Shown: one piece after another, positions 62,679 to 64,000 of the stretch
Position numbering within the stretch: position 1 is the first letter of the stretch
How the letters are laid out: the number at the start of each line of letters is the position of its first letter
Assembly (NCBI RefSeq): GCF_050908995.1
Contig: NC_135128.1
Span: 11,189,114-11,253,113, forward strand
Direction: 5' to 3'
DNA length: 64,000 nt
From: Andrena cerasifolii
Lineage: Eukaryota > Arthropoda > Insecta > Hymenoptera > Andrenidae
Position numbers and translations under genes: made by a program
Notes under the pieces: model-generated
The model's database searches: none
Told to the model about the DNA's origin: nothing
What the model saw: only the letters and a program-made list of their open reading frames with translations

Positions 62679-63930
62679 CAGTGGGGAAGTTTTGCGATTT
62701 TACGGCCAAAACTACAAAAATAAATCTCTGAATTCGACAAAATAAATGCAAATGTCAATTGAAGAACTAATATGAGCATCAAATGCCTCCAATTTTACTG
62801 TTAAATGTTTCAATACAATGCTCGTGTAGACTCTCAAATATTTATGTTCATGCGAGGTTAGAACGATCGCAAAGAATTAATCTAGATTTTCGAGTTACTT
62901 AAAATATTTATATGTATTATCCAAAGTTCCGAAAATAATTTGAAGGCATGGATTCAATTCCTGATGGTGCATAAGATATATTTTTGTCCTCAAAATAATT
63001 ATGTTTCGGTTTTTAATAAGCAATTTATACAATTTTTAAAGTAGTGTTTTAGAAATAACCTTTTCATATAAGAATCAATTTTCAATACATAGAATACTTA
63101 TAAATCCCATAATATCCTTCAATGATTTTTATTCCTATTTTACGTTGAACTATTTTGATTCTATAAATGCAATTATTAATTGCTAATAGTTGCTAATCTT
63201 GTAATTATATGCATTTTTTTAAACACGATCCAGTGTGTCTTGTATAGCATACAACAAAACTGTGTAGAAACGGCAAAATTATTTGTTGCATTATATCCTT
63301 GGTACATGATGCCCACTACTGTACACAAAATTTTAATTCATGGTCCCCGCATAATTGAAAATTCTGTCCTTCAAATTGTAGAGCTTTCGGAGGAAGCTGA
63401 AGAAGCACGGAATAAGGATATTAAAAAGTACCGACAAAATTTCTCGAAAATGCTCAAGGGAAAAAACTATGGAGGATGTTTTCAATTGGCTTCTATTATC
63501 GCCAAATCTACTAATTAGTAATTTAAGAATACTTTCCGATAAAAAATTAAAAAGCTTGTCACCAGAAGCGATAAACCTTCTTCTATGCCCCGCTGCACTG
63601 TAGCAGAGGCATGCTCTGACAAAGAAAAAAGCGATTCCAACTGGGAGTACTAGTTTTAAGAACATATAATTTCATAGGCTTAAGTGTACAAATATAAATA
63701 ATAAAAAATCTTTATCGTTCGTAATTTTTGTAAGTGCTGTTTTTCGGATAATTTATTTCCTCATATATCAGAACGTAAAACTGCCGAATTTTATACATTA
63801 AAAATAAATTTTCAGGTTTTCACCACGAAAATGGATATAGTTGTTCAATTGACATTTGCATTAATTTTGTCAAATTCAAAAATTTCATTCTTGTGGTTTT
63901 GGCCATAAAATCGCCAAATTTCCCCACTGT
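62679..63930 (+). mobile_element. DNA transposon, CAGTGGGG ends, 8-bp target duplication
   Basis: GCGTGACA occurs exactly at both flanks (62671-62678 and 63931-63938). The element starts CAGTGGGGAAGTTTTGCGAT, and on the opposite strand its right end reads ACAGTGGGGAAATTTGGCGA. The inverted repeats continue for about 90 bp, through GGCCAAAAC and AATGCAAATGTCAATTGAA. The 1252-bp, AT-rich body carries a decayed coding remnant. An 8-bp duplication is compatible with hAT-type or P-type transposition. The superfamily is left open because no catalytic domain remains. Confidence 0.9.
63240..63603 (+). pseudogene. Transposon-borne ORF remnant, frameshifted
   Basis: Frame one gives NCVETAKLFVALYPWYMMPT then TVHKILIHGPRIIENSVLQI and VELSEEAEEARNKDIKKYRQ. 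A frameshift near 63456-63468 moves the reading to a second frame (63469-63603) giving MEDVFNWLLLSPNLLISNLR then ILSDKKLKSLSPEAINLLL before a stop. I recognise P-W-x-x-x-P-x-x-V-H-K-x-L-I-H-G, L-S-E-E-A-x-E-A-R-N-K and L-x-x-S-x-x-x-I-S-x-L-R as motifs recurring in uncharacterised multicopy proteins of insects and other arthropods, which fits a transposon origin. This is memory of a pattern, not a search result. Only the C-terminal part remains, with no start and no catalytic domain. The function of the family is not known to me. Confidence 0.7.
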
Positions 63931-63938
63931 GCGTGACA

Positions 63939-64000
63939 AGATAAGCTTTCGGCGAGCTGGTGCCAAACTTTCCTCGTAACGGGGCAGAAGGGGACGGCGG
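63939..64000. other. Flank of transposon
   Basis: Sixty-two bases of GC-rich sequence to the window end; nothing recognised. Confidence 0.4.

Overview
The window is eukaryotic, nuclear and almost entirely non-coding. It has no operon-like gene packing and no long conserved ORFs. GC-rich, CpG-retaining stretches alternate with AT-rich islands. Cut-and-paste DNA transposons are numerous (hAT, mariner, TTAA-target MITEs) and microsatellites are abundant. This fits an insect, most likely a hymenopteran (bee, ant or wasp). The placement is inferred from overall texture and transposon types, not from a diagnostic gene. || Layout. 1-13 kb: intergenic or intronic sequence with a GCAA/TTGC-motif cluster (1240-1425), a TTAA-flanked MITE (4607-4931) and a TAA/GAA microsatellite (7921-8037). 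13.28-13.71 kb: a foldback repeat followed by a short acidic ORF. 16.68-17.78 kb: a non-autonomous hAT element with a transposase fragment. 18.56-19.01 kb: a 9-bp minisatellite. 23.70-24.52 kb: a 51-unit, 16-bp minisatellite with two levels of higher-order structure. 27.49-27.78 kb: the best protein-coding exon in the window, on the minus strand, transcription-factor-like. 28.43-29.40 kb: a second hAT-like element. 30.86-31.29 kb: a long inverted repeat. 33.7-33.9 and 43.7-43.9 kb: two weak candidate first exons. 34.05-34.89 kb: a mariner with the middle of its transposase deleted. 48.25-48.85 kb: a long hairpin with nearly identical arms. 54.82-55.27 kb: a second TTAA MITE. 60.96-61.67 kb: a fourth large palindrome. 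62.68-63.93 kb: a transposon with an exact 8-bp target duplication and a frameshifted pseudogene. || How it fits together. No pathway or multi-gene system is visible. The window reads as a large intron or regulatory desert, possibly around a developmental transcription factor gene, repeatedly invaded by small DNA transposons. The least explained signals are the four long inverted repeats, which if transcribed could form long double-stranded RNA hairpins, and the 16-bp satellite, whose register is kept at every anchor checked. Most translated ORFs of 60-190 codons are chance open frames in GC-rich or repetitive DNA and are omitted.
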